From assembly GCA_002726925.1 (NCBI GenBank), contig PBTJ01000034.1, positions 4,057-9,263 of the forward strand: DNA of 5,207 bases, in the 5' to 3' direction. The notes beneath the pieces were generated by a model. The model did not search any database. It saw only the letters and a program-made list of their open reading frames with translations, and had not been told where the DNA came from. The translations under genes were made by a program, and so were the position numbers. Positions 1 to 5,207 of the stretch are shown piece after piece. How positions within the stretch are numbered: position 1 is the first letter of the stretch; each line of letters opens with the position of its first letter. The DNA comes from Gammaproteobacteria bacterium. GTDB taxonomy: Bacteria > Pseudomonadota > Gammaproteobacteria > Pseudomonadales > Azotimanducaceae.

Positions 1-303
1 TCGCGCAAGCCGTCCAAGAACCATCCATGGAAACTAGGCCTGTCTGGACCCGTTTCTTATGGTGGGAAAAACCGCGGCAGTTGGGGAGGCTTCTACCGTC
101 CGCCAGAAAATGCCAGTCCCGTGAAAACGCTGAGTCCCGCAGAAATTAAGGCTCTGGGTTTGGACTTGGTGCTGCCCATCGAGGAAATTATCGAAGCGCG
201 GCGCATGTGCCAGCAGTTGCATCCAGACCGCGGCGGCGATCCTGAAGAGTTTCAGTATTGGAAGGAGCGCCTTGATCGATTGCGCAGGCGAGTGCGCAAA
301 TAA
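1..303 (+). CDS. J-domain (DnaJ-like) protein, C-terminal part, cut by window edge
   Basis: The frame is open from base 1 to the TAA at 301-303, giving 100 visible residues; the true start lies outside the window. A GTG at 121 could start a 60-residue protein, but the frame continues upstream with plausible coding sequence, so I treat this as a partial gene. The last ~45 residues resemble a J domain: a short LGL-type helix I region, a basic helix II ([11 protein letters not shown]), the diagnostic HPD tripeptide (bases 220-228) in the context [11 protein letters not shown], then a charged helix III ([15 protein letters not shown]) at the extreme C-terminus. The part before it (residues ~1-40) is rich in Gly, Trp, Pro and basic residues and looks disordered. 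In the family, HPD stimulates the ATPase of DnaK/Hsp70, so a co-chaperone role is likely; the client is unknown. There is no room for a helix IV, as in other proteins with a C-terminal J domain. The next gene starts 14 bp downstream. Confidence 0.72.
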   Translation, partial: SRKPSKNHPWKLGLSGPVSYGGKNRGSWGGFYRPPENASPVKTLSPAEIKALGLDLVLPIEEIIEARRMCQQLHPDRGGDPEEFQYWKERLDRLRRRVRK

Positions 304-316
304 ACACAACAAAATT

Positions 317-769
317 ATGGGTGTTGTGATGATTCAACGAATAGTGCGATGGACCGCTGCAGCCGCTTGCCTATTCGCCCTGTCGGGCCTTGCCACTGCT
401 GCGCCTGCCAGCCATGCCCTGTTGAGCGAGGTCAGCCACCACCACGCGAATAATGACGGCGTTGACATTCACTACGTCAAAACCGGCCAAGGTCCTTTGG
501 TGGTGATGATTCATGGCTTTCCTGACTACGAGTACAGCTGGCGCGCACCGACTGCGCCGCCGCCGGCACTGACCATGCCTGCCCTGATTTTCCATGGTTT
601 AGAAGATACCGCCCTGCATTCTGACGCTTTGAATAACACTTGGGATTGGTCCCTGAAAGATGTCACTATCGTAACCGTTCCGGGGGCGGGACATTTCGTA
701 CAACAAGATGCTCCTGCGCTGGTCAGCCAGACCATGCGCTGGTGGCTATCAAGCCGCTATGAGCGGTAG
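317..769 (+). CDS. Internally deleted, secreted epoxide hydrolase-like alpha/beta hydrolase (probably non-functional remnant)
   Basis: This is an open frame of 150 codons from ATG 317; ATG 329 (146 codons) is equally possible, and neither has a strong Shine-Dalgarno. The N-terminus is a signal peptide: basic MIQRIVRW, a hydrophobic Ala/Leu stretch, and a likely cut after ATA (residue 28). Then comes the beta-strand and oxyanion region of epoxide hydrolase-like hydrolases, ending in [11 protein letters not shown] (residues 66-76). After only 16 residues the C-terminal part begins: HGLEDTAL (93-100, with the acid Asp97 of the triad) and [11 protein letters not shown] with catalytic His126. Full-length relatives have some 150 or more residues between these blocks, holding the GHDWGG nucleophile motif and the lid domain. 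That whole stretch is absent, so hydrolysis through the usual triad is not possible. The join (about 545-575) is an Ala/Pro-rich, GCC/CCG-repetitive stretch, consistent with an in-frame deletion; an assembly collapse is the alternative. The family identity is firm, and loss of function is inferred. Confidence 0.82.
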   Translation: MGVVMIQRIVRWTAAAACLFALSGLATAAPASHALLSEVSHHHANNDGVDIHYVKTGQGPLVVMIHGFPDYEYSWRAPTAPPPALTMPALIFHGLEDTALHSDALNNTWDWSLKDVTIVTVPGAGHFVQQDAPALVSQTMRWWLSSRYER

Positions 770-777
770 CATTTTTT
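753..777 (+). terminator. Weak rho-independent terminator-like hairpin on the hydrolase stop codon
   Basis: A stem of GCCGCT (753-758) pairs with AGCGGT (762-767) around a 3-nt loop: five Watson-Crick pairs plus one G-U. Four bases later a run of six T (772-777) follows. The structure overlaps the TAG at 767-769. The stem is short, the loop is tight and the T-run is slightly displaced, so termination may be partial. If active, it would separate the hydrolase transcript from the permease-ligase pair. Confidence 0.35.
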
Positions 778-800
778 AGTCGGTAGAAACCGTTTGGGAG

Positions 801-807
801 AGGGGAG
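801..807 (+). promoter_or_regulatory. Shine-Dalgarno deciding the TTG start of the MFS gene
   Basis: AGGGGAG lies four bases before the TTG at 812. It favours that start over the in-frame TTG at 794, which has no comparable purine-rich site. The protein then begins MSEQ, which is a natural N-terminus for the family. Confidence 0.6.
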
Positions 808-811
808 CGTT

Positions 812-2140
812 TTGTCAGAGCAAATAGCAGACCAAAAGCGGTTTAGCCCGGCCTACCGGAACTATGCGTTGGGCATTTTATTCGTTGGTTACATTGTCAA
901 CTTTGTCGATCGCTCAATCCTCTCGCTCCTGCTCGAGCCGATCAAACTTGAATTAGCGCTCAGCGATAGCCAGCTGGGCTTGCTCGGTGGCCTCGCCTTC
1001 GCACTGTTTTATACCTTCCTTGGCATACCCATAGCGGCATTGGCAGATCGCCGCAGCCGGGTGAAAATTCTAGCGGTCTCCATGGTGATCTGGAGCGCTA
1101 TGACTGCCATCTGCGGCTTAGCGAGCAACTTCTGGATGCTGCTCTTGGCGCGCATTGGTGTTGGAGTCGGCGAGGCTGGCGCCAGTCCACCGAGTCATTC
1201 GCTGATCTCCGACTACTTCCCCATCGAGAAGCGCGCCACCGCCCTGTCGATCTACGCGCTGGGTATACCCTTCGGCACCATGATCGGTAGCTATGTTGGG
1301 GGCTGGGGAGCCGACACCATTGGTTGGCGCAACACCTTCTTCTTAGTCGGCTTGCCGGGTATTTTGGTTGCGCTGATTATCTTTTTCACGCTCAGAGAAC
1401 CACCTAGGGGGATGTCTGATATCAAGGCGGGTCAAGGCCCAGCGCCAAAAACCGAGGCGCCGCAAATTAGCGAAGTGCTCAAACTGCTCTGGGCAAAAAT
1501 TTCATTTCGCCATTTAGCCTTTGCCGCTGGTCTGCACGCCTTCGTCAGCTACGGGGCCAGCACCTGGAATGCGCCGTTTTTCATTCGTATTCACAATATG
1601 TCCTCGACAGATTTGGGAGCCGCGTTGGCCTTAGTGGCAGGCATTGGCGCCATAGGCACCTTTTTTGGTGGCTACCTGTCTGACAAGCTATCTGACCGCA
1701 CCGGTGACAAGCGCTGGTATTTTTGGGTTCCCGGTATCGCCACGATCATCATGGTGCCATTCCAGCTTGTTGCTTATCTGTATGACGGCGTCAGTGCAGC
1801 CATCGCAAGCCTGTGCGTGGTGGCAATCATGGGCAGCGTTTATCTGGGCCCATCCTTCGCCATGACTCAGGCTTTGGTATCGCTGCGTATGCGAGCGGTC
1901 GCGTCGGCCATTTTGCTGTTCGTTCTGAACCTTATCGGCATGGGCCTGGGCCCCTGGTTTGTGGGCATCTTGAGTGACATCTTGATGCCTACCATGGGAG
2001 CGGAATCCATTCGGTATGCACTGTGTGTGGCCGTGCTAGTGAACCTTTGGGCTGGCGTACACTATATGTTGGGGGCTAAGAGCGTTCGAGGCGACCTACT
2101 CGAGACCGAAGCCATGAATGCCAAATTAGCCCGGACGTAG
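812..2140 (+). CDS. Spinster-like major facilitator superfamily (MFS) transporter
   Basis: This is a complete 442-residue inner-membrane permease. The start is TTG 812, preceded by AGGGGAG; an alternative TTG at 794 would add six residues. About twelve hydrophobic segments are visible in two halves separated by a hydrophilic loop near residues 200-225 (REPPRG to APKTEAP). Family marks: NFVDR in TM1 (Asp33-Arg34), the MFS motif A in loop 2-3 (GIPIAALADRRSR, residues 71-83), RIGVGVGEAG in TM4 (Arg114, Glu121), and a second motif-A copy after TM8 (GGYLSDKLSDRTGDKR, 286-301). These point to the Spinster branch of MFS, whose known members move lysophospholipids and sphingolipids by proton-coupled or facilitated transport. 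The bacterial substrate here cannot be read from sequence. The acyl-CoA ligase follows after 36 bp, suggesting one transcript and transport of an organic acid or lipid-like compound. The length and motifs look intact. Confidence 0.9.
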   Translation: MSEQIADQKRFSPAYRNYALGILFVGYIVNFVDRSILSLLLEPIKLELALSDSQLGLLGGLAFALFYTFLGIPIAALADRRSRVKILAVSMVIWSAMTAICGLASNFWMLLLARIGVGVGEAGASPPSHSLISDYFPIEKRATALSIYALGIPFGTMIGSYVGGWGADTIGWRNTFFLVGLPGILVALIIFFTLREPPRGMSDIKAGQGPAPKTEAPQISEVLKLLWAKISFRHLAFAAGLHAFVSYGASTWNAPFFIRIHNMSSTDLGAALALVAGIGAIGTFFGGYLSDKLSDRTGDKRWYFWVPGIATIIMVPFQLVAYLYDGVSAAIASLCVVAIMGSVYLGPSFAMTQALVSLRMRAVASAILLFVLNLIGMGLGPWFVGILSDILMPTMGAESIRYALCVAVLVNLWAGVHYMLGAKSVRGDLLETEAMNAKLART

Positions 2141-2165
2141 CACTAGGCAGTTTGCTGATAACTCT

Positions 2166-2173
2166 GGGGAGAG
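2166..2173 (+). promoter_or_regulatory. Strong Shine-Dalgarno of the acyl-CoA synthetase
   Basis: GGGGAGAG ends three bases before the ATG at 2177 (six bases if only the GGGGA core is counted). It supports ATG 2177 as the start and indicates separate, efficient initiation on an operon transcript, since the gap to the permease stop is only 36 bp and shows no promoter. Confidence 0.6.
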
Positions 2174-2176
2174 CGT

Positions 2177-3709
2177 ATGTATCCAGCACATTGGGCAAGC
2201 ATAAAGCCAACAACGCCTGCAGTCATTGACGCCGCCAGCGGCGAACAGATCAACTGGCAAGAGCTGAACGACCGATCCAATCAAGTTGCTCAACTATTGC
2301 AGCAACTGGGCCTCACCGTAGGCGACCACGTCTCTATCTTCATGGAGAACAACCTCGATTATTTCAGCATCGGCTGGGGCGTGATGCGTTCCGGCATGTA
2401 TGTGACGTGCATCAATCGCTACCTAACGCCAGAAGAAGCCGCCTACATTGTCGAGGACTCCACCAGCCAGGTGATATTCGCTTCTGCCGAGTTGGCCCAG
2501 ACCAAGGATCTCGGCGCACTGATACCCAACTGCAAAAATCGCTTTGTCATTGGTCACGAGACGGCTGGCTATGAAGATTATGAGCAAGCCGTAAGCGTCC
2601 AACACAGAGGCCCCATCGCTGACGAGCGCGCCGGTGACACCATGCTGTACAGCTCCGGCACCACTGGCAGACCCAAGGGCATAAAACGCCCTCTGTCCGG
2701 GGCTCACATCAGTGAGGGCTTGCCTGGCGTTGAGGTCAACAACCCCTACGCTATGAATGCAGATACTGTCTACTTATCGCCAGCGCCTCTTTACCACGCC
2801 GCGCCGTTTGGTTTCTGCACCCGTGCCCTCGCACTCGGCGGCACTGTGGTGATGATGCAAAGTTTCGACCCTGAGCTTTCTTTGCGCTACATCGAGCAAT
2901 ATTCGATTACCCACTCACAGTGGGTGCCCACCATGTTCATTCGCATGCTCAAACTCGATGACGATGTGATAGACAAATATGACCTAGGCAGTCATCAGTG
3001 TGCGATTCATGCGGCGGCCCCCTGTCCGAAGGAAATCAAACAGCAAATGATGCGCTGGTGGGGACCCATACTGTGGGAGTACTACGCTGGCACAGAGCGC
3101 AATGGCACCTGTGTGATAGGTCCGCAAGATTGGCTCGCACATCCTGGCTCTGTTGGCCGCGCTTATAACAGTGTGCTGCGCATCTGTGATGAGAGCGGCG
3201 AAGAACTCCCCGCGGGCGAAGAAGGCATGGTCTATTTCGAGCAGAGCGTGCGCAGTTTTGAATACCACAACGCGCCGGATAAGACCCAATCAGCGACCCA
3301 CCCGATCCATGACAATTGGACCTCGCTAGGCGACGTGGGCTACGTCGATAAAGAGGGGTTCTTGTACCTAACCGACCGCAAGGCCTACATGATCATCTCA
3401 GGTGGGGTGAACATTTATCCCCAAGAAATCGAAGATGCGCTGATCTTGCATGAGGCTGTGCAGGACGTCGCTGTCTTCGGCGTGCCCAACGATGACTTCG
3501 GCGAGGAAGTCAAAGCGGTTGTGGAGCTAGCCACGGGGCATCAGGCTGGCGATGAGATGGCAGAGGCTCTCATGGCGTTTGCCAAAGCCAATTTGGCCGG
3601 TTACAAGGTGCCCCGCTCGGTGGATTTCACCGACGCCCTGCCCCGGCTCCCCACTGGCAAACTGTACAAGCGCCTGCTAAAAGACCAGTACTGGCCTGCG
3701 AAAGACTAG
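2177..3709 (+). CDS. FadD-like acyl-CoA synthetase (AMP-forming ligase, ANL superfamily)
   Basis: This is a complete 510-residue cytoplasmic enzyme that should activate a carboxylic acid with ATP to an acyl-AMP and then to the CoA thioester. All core motifs are seen: the phosphate loop YSSGTTGRPKG (residues 158-168), the A5 motif in the form YYAGTE (302-307) rather than the usual YGxTE, the ribose-binding Asp386 in SLGDVGY, the hinge region TDRKAYMIISGGVNIYP (399-415), and the C-terminal catalytic lysine Lys495 in LPTGKLYKR. The YYAGTE variant and overall form recall FadD4/FadD17/FadD19-type and bile-acid ligases, so a bulky substrate (steroid, terpenoid or branched acid) is a reasonable guess, but chain specificity is not readable. 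The permease just upstream probably supplies the substrate. The product would enter beta-oxidation or a related CoA pathway, whose genes are not in this window. The start ATG 2177 has a strong ribosome site. Confidence 0.92.
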   Translation: MYPAHWASIKPTTPAVIDAASGEQINWQELNDRSNQVAQLLQQLGLTVGDHVSIFMENNLDYFSIGWGVMRSGMYVTCINRYLTPEEAAYIVEDSTSQVIFASAELAQTKDLGALIPNCKNRFVIGHETAGYEDYEQAVSVQHRGPIADERAGDTMLYSSGTTGRPKGIKRPLSGAHISEGLPGVEVNNPYAMNADTVYLSPAPLYHAAPFGFCTRALALGGTVVMMQSFDPELSLRYIEQYSITHSQWVPTMFIRMLKLDDDVIDKYDLGSHQCAIHAAAPCPKEIKQQMMRWWGPILWEYYAGTERNGTCVIGPQDWLAHPGSVGRAYNSVLRICDESGEELPAGEEGMVYFEQSVRSFEYHNAPDKTQSATHPIHDNWTSLGDVGYVDKEGFLYLTDRKAYMIISGGVNIYPQEIEDALILHEAVQDVAVFGVPNDDFGEEVKAVVELATGHQAGDEMAEALMAFAKANLAGYKVPRSVDFTDALPRLPTGKLYKRLLKDQYWPAKD

Positions 3710-3985
3710 CCCCCGCTTCGCGAACAACGTCTGCCACGCCTTCACCGGATGGCCACGCCGACGCACTTCGGATAGTGGGCCATCGCCGAGCACGAGTTCA
3801 TTCATTGGCAGGCTCGCAAACGTCACAGCATAGGTTGCCAAGGAATCCGTGCCAGCTGCCAACCACTTGCGGCGAGACTGAGCATTGTTGCTCCAAGCAT
3901 ATGACCCGATAAGGTGGCCACACATCACCCAACCCGCACTCCAGCGCGAGGTAGGCCCAAAGGCCCCAACCGCTTTTTGTATCAA
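3680..3985 (-). other. Unexplained coding-like stretch in the convergent gap, possible gene relic
   Basis: Bases 3710-3986 separate the convergent ligase and GST genes. On the minus strand one frame stays open for 102 codons (TTG at 3985 down to the TAG at 3677-3679), running 30 bases into the 3' end of the ligase. Between about 3700 and 3940 its peptide looks protein-like in composition (for example MCGHLIGSYAWSNNAQ and MNELVLGDGPLSEVRRRG). The beginning has no Shine-Dalgarno and no recognisable family. It could be the tail of a decayed gene, a small protein coupled to the GST (the TTG lies one base past the GST stop), or chance. I do not recognise a function, and I see no good terminator here. 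Confidence 0.2.
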
Positions 3986-3986
3986 G

Positions 3987-4622
3987 CTAGAACTTCAATA
4001 CACTTTTTGCTGCGGGACGCTGGCAGTAGCGCTCGTTCCACGCGCATATTCTTGGATAGTCAGCAATCACATCGACTTTGCCAAATCGCGCGAACTGCAG
4101 CGCGGATTGCAGTGTGCAATCCGCCACCGATACATCATCGCCGCCAAGTAAGGGTCGACCATCGCTGAGTACGTTTTCGATGTAGGTAAGTGCCTTGGGC
4201 ATGCCTGCCTCAATCTCAGCGGCCACTTTGGGGTCCTTGGGCAGGCCCAGAGGCGAGTTTACCGCATGCACGTACCGGCCTAGGTTGTTGGCGAAGCGCG
4301 TTTCAATATTGCGTTCCATGTCTCTAGCGAGACCGCATGCCACGGGATCATCACTCTGCAGCTTGTTGTCGGGTAGCAGGTCTTCCAAGAAGTAGATGAT
4401 CGACAGCGATTCCACGATGAAGCGACCGTCTTCTAGCTCCAGTGTCGGTAGCGCGCCGAAGACATTGCGGGCGAGATGCTCGGGCTGATTTTGCTCGCCC
4501 TTTAATGTGTTCACCCGCACATGCTCGATGTTCATATCCGTGCCCCGCGCTTGGCGCTCTGCGACATACAGCATCACCTTGGTGGGGTTAGGTGCCGCGG
4601 GCACTCCATATAGCTTCATCAT
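3987..4622 (-). CDS. Glutathione S-transferase family protein
   Basis: This is a complete 211-residue cytosolic protein, close to the usual GST length of 200-230. The N-terminal thioredoxin-like domain (residues ~1-84) shows MKLYGVPAAPNPTKV at the active-site loop, the cis-proline of the GSH site in FGALPTLE (Pro59) and the GSH-contacting Glu71-Ser72 in VESLSI. The C-terminal helical domain carries the family's folding motif SVADC with Asp168. The active-site loop has neither the Cys of beta-class enzymes nor an obvious catalytic Ser; Asn12 and Thr14 fill that place, so the class and activity (conjugation, isomerisation, peroxide reduction) are uncertain. Two ATGs stand in tandem. The first (4622) is preferred, with AGGAG eight bases upstream. 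The gene is divergent from the COQ4-like gene and convergent with the ligase, so it is not in the permease-ligase operon. Confidence 0.9.
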   Translation of the reverse strand: MMKLYGVPAAPNPTKVMLYVAERQARGTDMNIEHVRVNTLKGEQNQPEHLARNVFGALPTLELEDGRFIVESLSIIYFLEDLLPDNKLQSDDPVACGLARDMERNIETRFANNLGRYVHAVNSPLGLPKDPKVAAEIEAGMPKALTYIENVLSDGRPLLGGDDVSVADCTLQSALQFARFGKVDVIADYPRICAWNERYCQRPAAKSVLKF

Positions 4623-4630
4623 CTGCCTTG

Positions 4631-4635
4631 CTCCT
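4631..4635 (-). promoter_or_regulatory. Shine-Dalgarno of the GST gene
   Basis: AGGAG on the minus strand lies eight bases before the ATG at 4622 and eleven before the ATG at 4619. The spacing favours the outer ATG. Confidence 0.6.
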
Positions 4636-4703
4636 ATTTATTTTTTTGGTAGTCAATCATTTGCCCGATCGCGGTGTCCAGAGGATTTACGCAAATCTGC
4701 CAC

Positions 4704-4713
4704 GCATCGTTAA
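4704..4713 (+). repeat. Direct repeat copy 1, GCATCGTTAA, candidate operator
   Basis: GCATCGTTAA occurs here and again at 4756-4765, both inside the divergent GST/COQ4-like intergenic region. This copy contains the perfect 8-bp palindrome CGTTAACG (4708-4715). The copies start 52 bp apart, about five helical turns, so they would face the same side of the DNA, as expected for paired regulator sites. No regulator is encoded nearby. Confidence 0.35.
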
Positions 4714-4719
4714 CGTATC

Positions 4720-4747
4720 TTGTTGCACGGCATCCAGCGAATACATA
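4720..4747 (+). promoter_or_regulatory. Possible sigma-70 promoter of the COQ4-like gene
   Basis: TTGTTG (4720-4725) and TACATA (4742-4747) are spaced by 16 bp. They would give a start of transcription near 4754 and a leader of about 30 bases before the ATG at 4783. The boxes match the consensus only partly. The site lies between the two GCATCGTTAA repeats, and the second repeat would cover the transcription start. Confidence 0.28.
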
Positions 4748-4755
4748 GGATTCTG

Positions 4756-4765
4756 GCATCGTTAA
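4756..4765 (+). repeat. Direct repeat copy 2, GCATCGTTAA, candidate operator
   Basis: This is the second exact copy of the 10-mer. It is followed by TTTGA instead of the CG that completes the palindrome in copy 1. It lies 17 bp before the COQ4-like start codon, where a bound protein could block initiation. Confidence 0.35.
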
Positions 4766-4782
4766 TTTGACCGACCCAAAGC

Positions 4783-5207
4783 ATGAGTAAATCCACCCGA
4801 ACCGCAAAAAGAAAAACACCGATCCAGTGGCGCAAAGCCATCAGCGCCATGCGCCGGTTGATCAAGAACCCGGAAGCGACTAATGAGGTCTTCATCATTA
4901 TCGAGGCTCTTGCCGGTAACGCGCTGGATAAGGGCTTTCAGCGTTTCAGAGCGACCGAGATGGGGCGACAGATACTTGCCGAAAAACGCTCGCTGCTGGA
5001 CTCGCTGCGTGACCGCGAGCAGTTGGCGACGCTGCCCAAGCATTCGCTTGCCGCTCACTACCTGAACTTTGTCACCATGGAAGGGATCAGCGCAGATGGT
5101 CTGGCTGAACCCAGTGAAGACATGCGCTCAATCCGCAATCTTGACGAAGACCTGCTGCTATTCGCCAATCGCCAGCGTGACATGCACGACCTTTGGCACA
5201 CTCTGAC
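4783..5207 (+). CDS. COQ4-family (ubiquinone biosynthesis) protein, N-terminal part, cut by window edge
   Basis: The frame is open from ATG 4783 to the end of the window (141 codons plus two bases); the C-terminus is missing. The first ~20 residues are basic (MSKSTRTAKRKTPIQWRK), followed by the family's helical body: MRRLIKNPEATNEVFIIIEAL near residues 24-44 and GFQRFRATEMGRQIL near residues 51-65. The hallmark RDMHDLWHTL follows at the right edge, with HDLWH at residues 135-139. COQ4 proteins carry an HDxxH-(x)11-E metal site; the two His and the Asp are present, and the Glu would lie beyond the window. In eukaryotes COQ4 acts on C1 of the ubiquinone head group and organises the COQ complex. 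The bacterial role is less clear, so I give no gene symbol. The ribosome site is poor (only AAAG upstream). A later in-frame start such as ATG 4849 would lose conserved sequence, so 4783 is preferred. Confidence 0.85.
   Translation, partial: MSKSTRTAKRKTPIQWRKAISAMRRLIKNPEATNEVFIIIEALAGNALDKGFQRFRATEMGRQILAEKRSLLDSLRDREQLATLPKHSLAAHYLNFVTMEGISADGLAEPSEDMRSIRNLDEDLLLFANRQRDMHDLWHTL

Noticed and set aside
34..312. Minus-strand 92-codon open frame over the J-domain gene
   Set aside because: It is fully antisense to a frame with a recognisable J domain, and its peptide resembles no family.
272..316. TTG 272 as start of the hydrolase remnant
   Set aside because: It would add a stretch encoded inside the J-domain gene and place a non-signal sequence before the signal peptide. 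ATG 317 or 329 fits better.
2423..3289. Two minus-strand frames of 94 and 101 codons within the acyl-CoA synthetase
   Set aside because: They are antisense shadows of a complete enzyme with all its core motifs.
3954..3978. GGCC-CAAA-GGCC hairpin followed by TTTTT, as a terminator for the ligase
   Set aside because: The stem has only four pairs and the T-run starts nine bases after it, so it is too weak to call.
3885..4168. Plus-strand open frames of 84-88 codons in the convergent gap
   Set aside because: Most of their length is antisense to the GST gene; there is no ribosome site and no family resemblance.
4634..4819. Minus-strand 61-codon frame just upstream of GST, its stop overlapping the GST Shine-Dalgarno
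   Set aside because: The stop/Shine-Dalgarno overlap looks like translational coupling, but the frame begins antisense to the COQ4-like start, spans the likely promoter region, has no ribosome site and resembles nothing.
4883..5065. Plus-strand 60-codon frame inside the COQ4-like gene
   Set aside because: It is in another frame from the COQ4 reading, which carries the conserved HDLWH motif and is open throughout.

Overview
This window looks like chromosomal DNA of an aerobic, probably marine, gammaproteobacterium with a moderate GC content. I infer this from the gene set: a Spinster-type MFS transporter, a FadD-like acyl-CoA ligase, an epoxide hydrolase-like alpha/beta hydrolase, a GST and a COQ4 homologue. 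Such genes are frequent in lipid-, steroid- and hydrocarbon-degrading marine lineages. Nothing in the window fixes the genus. I see no rRNA, tRNA, CRISPR array, insertion sequence or phage gene.

Layout. (1) Bases 1-303, plus strand: the C-terminal 100 codons of a J-domain protein, cut by the left edge. (2) 317-769, plus: a secreted epoxide hydrolase-like protein that has lost its middle, including the nucleophile region, although the reading frame stays open. A weak terminator-like hairpin sits on its stop codon. (3) 812-2140, plus: a complete 12-TM Spinster-like MFS permease, probably starting at TTG. (4) 2177-3709, plus: a complete 510-residue acyl-CoA synthetase, 36 bp downstream and very likely co-transcribed with the permease. 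(5) 3710-3986: a 277-bp convergent gap with no confident gene, holding a minus-strand reading frame that looks coding-like and may be a relic. (6) 3987-4622, minus: a complete 211-residue GST-family protein. (7) 4623-4782: a 160-bp divergent promoter region with a 10-bp direct repeat. (8) 4783 to the right edge, plus: the first 141 codons of a COQ4-family protein with the HDxxH metal-binding motif.

How the genes fit together (inference). The permease and ligase form a plausible 'import, then activate with CoA' pair for a hydrophobic carboxylate such as a fatty, terpenoid or steroid acid. The hydrolase probably once belonged to the same catabolic neighbourhood and now appears to be a decayed copy. 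The GST and COQ4-like genes are divergently transcribed and may share control through the repeats between them. COQ4 proteins act in ubiquinone metabolism and GSTs in detoxification or redox chemistry, but a joint role here is not shown by the sequence. I found no clear novel multi-gene system. The most notable points are the internal deletion of the hydrolase, the bacterial COQ4 homologue and its repeat-containing divergent promoter, and the unexplained coding-like stretch at 3680-3985.
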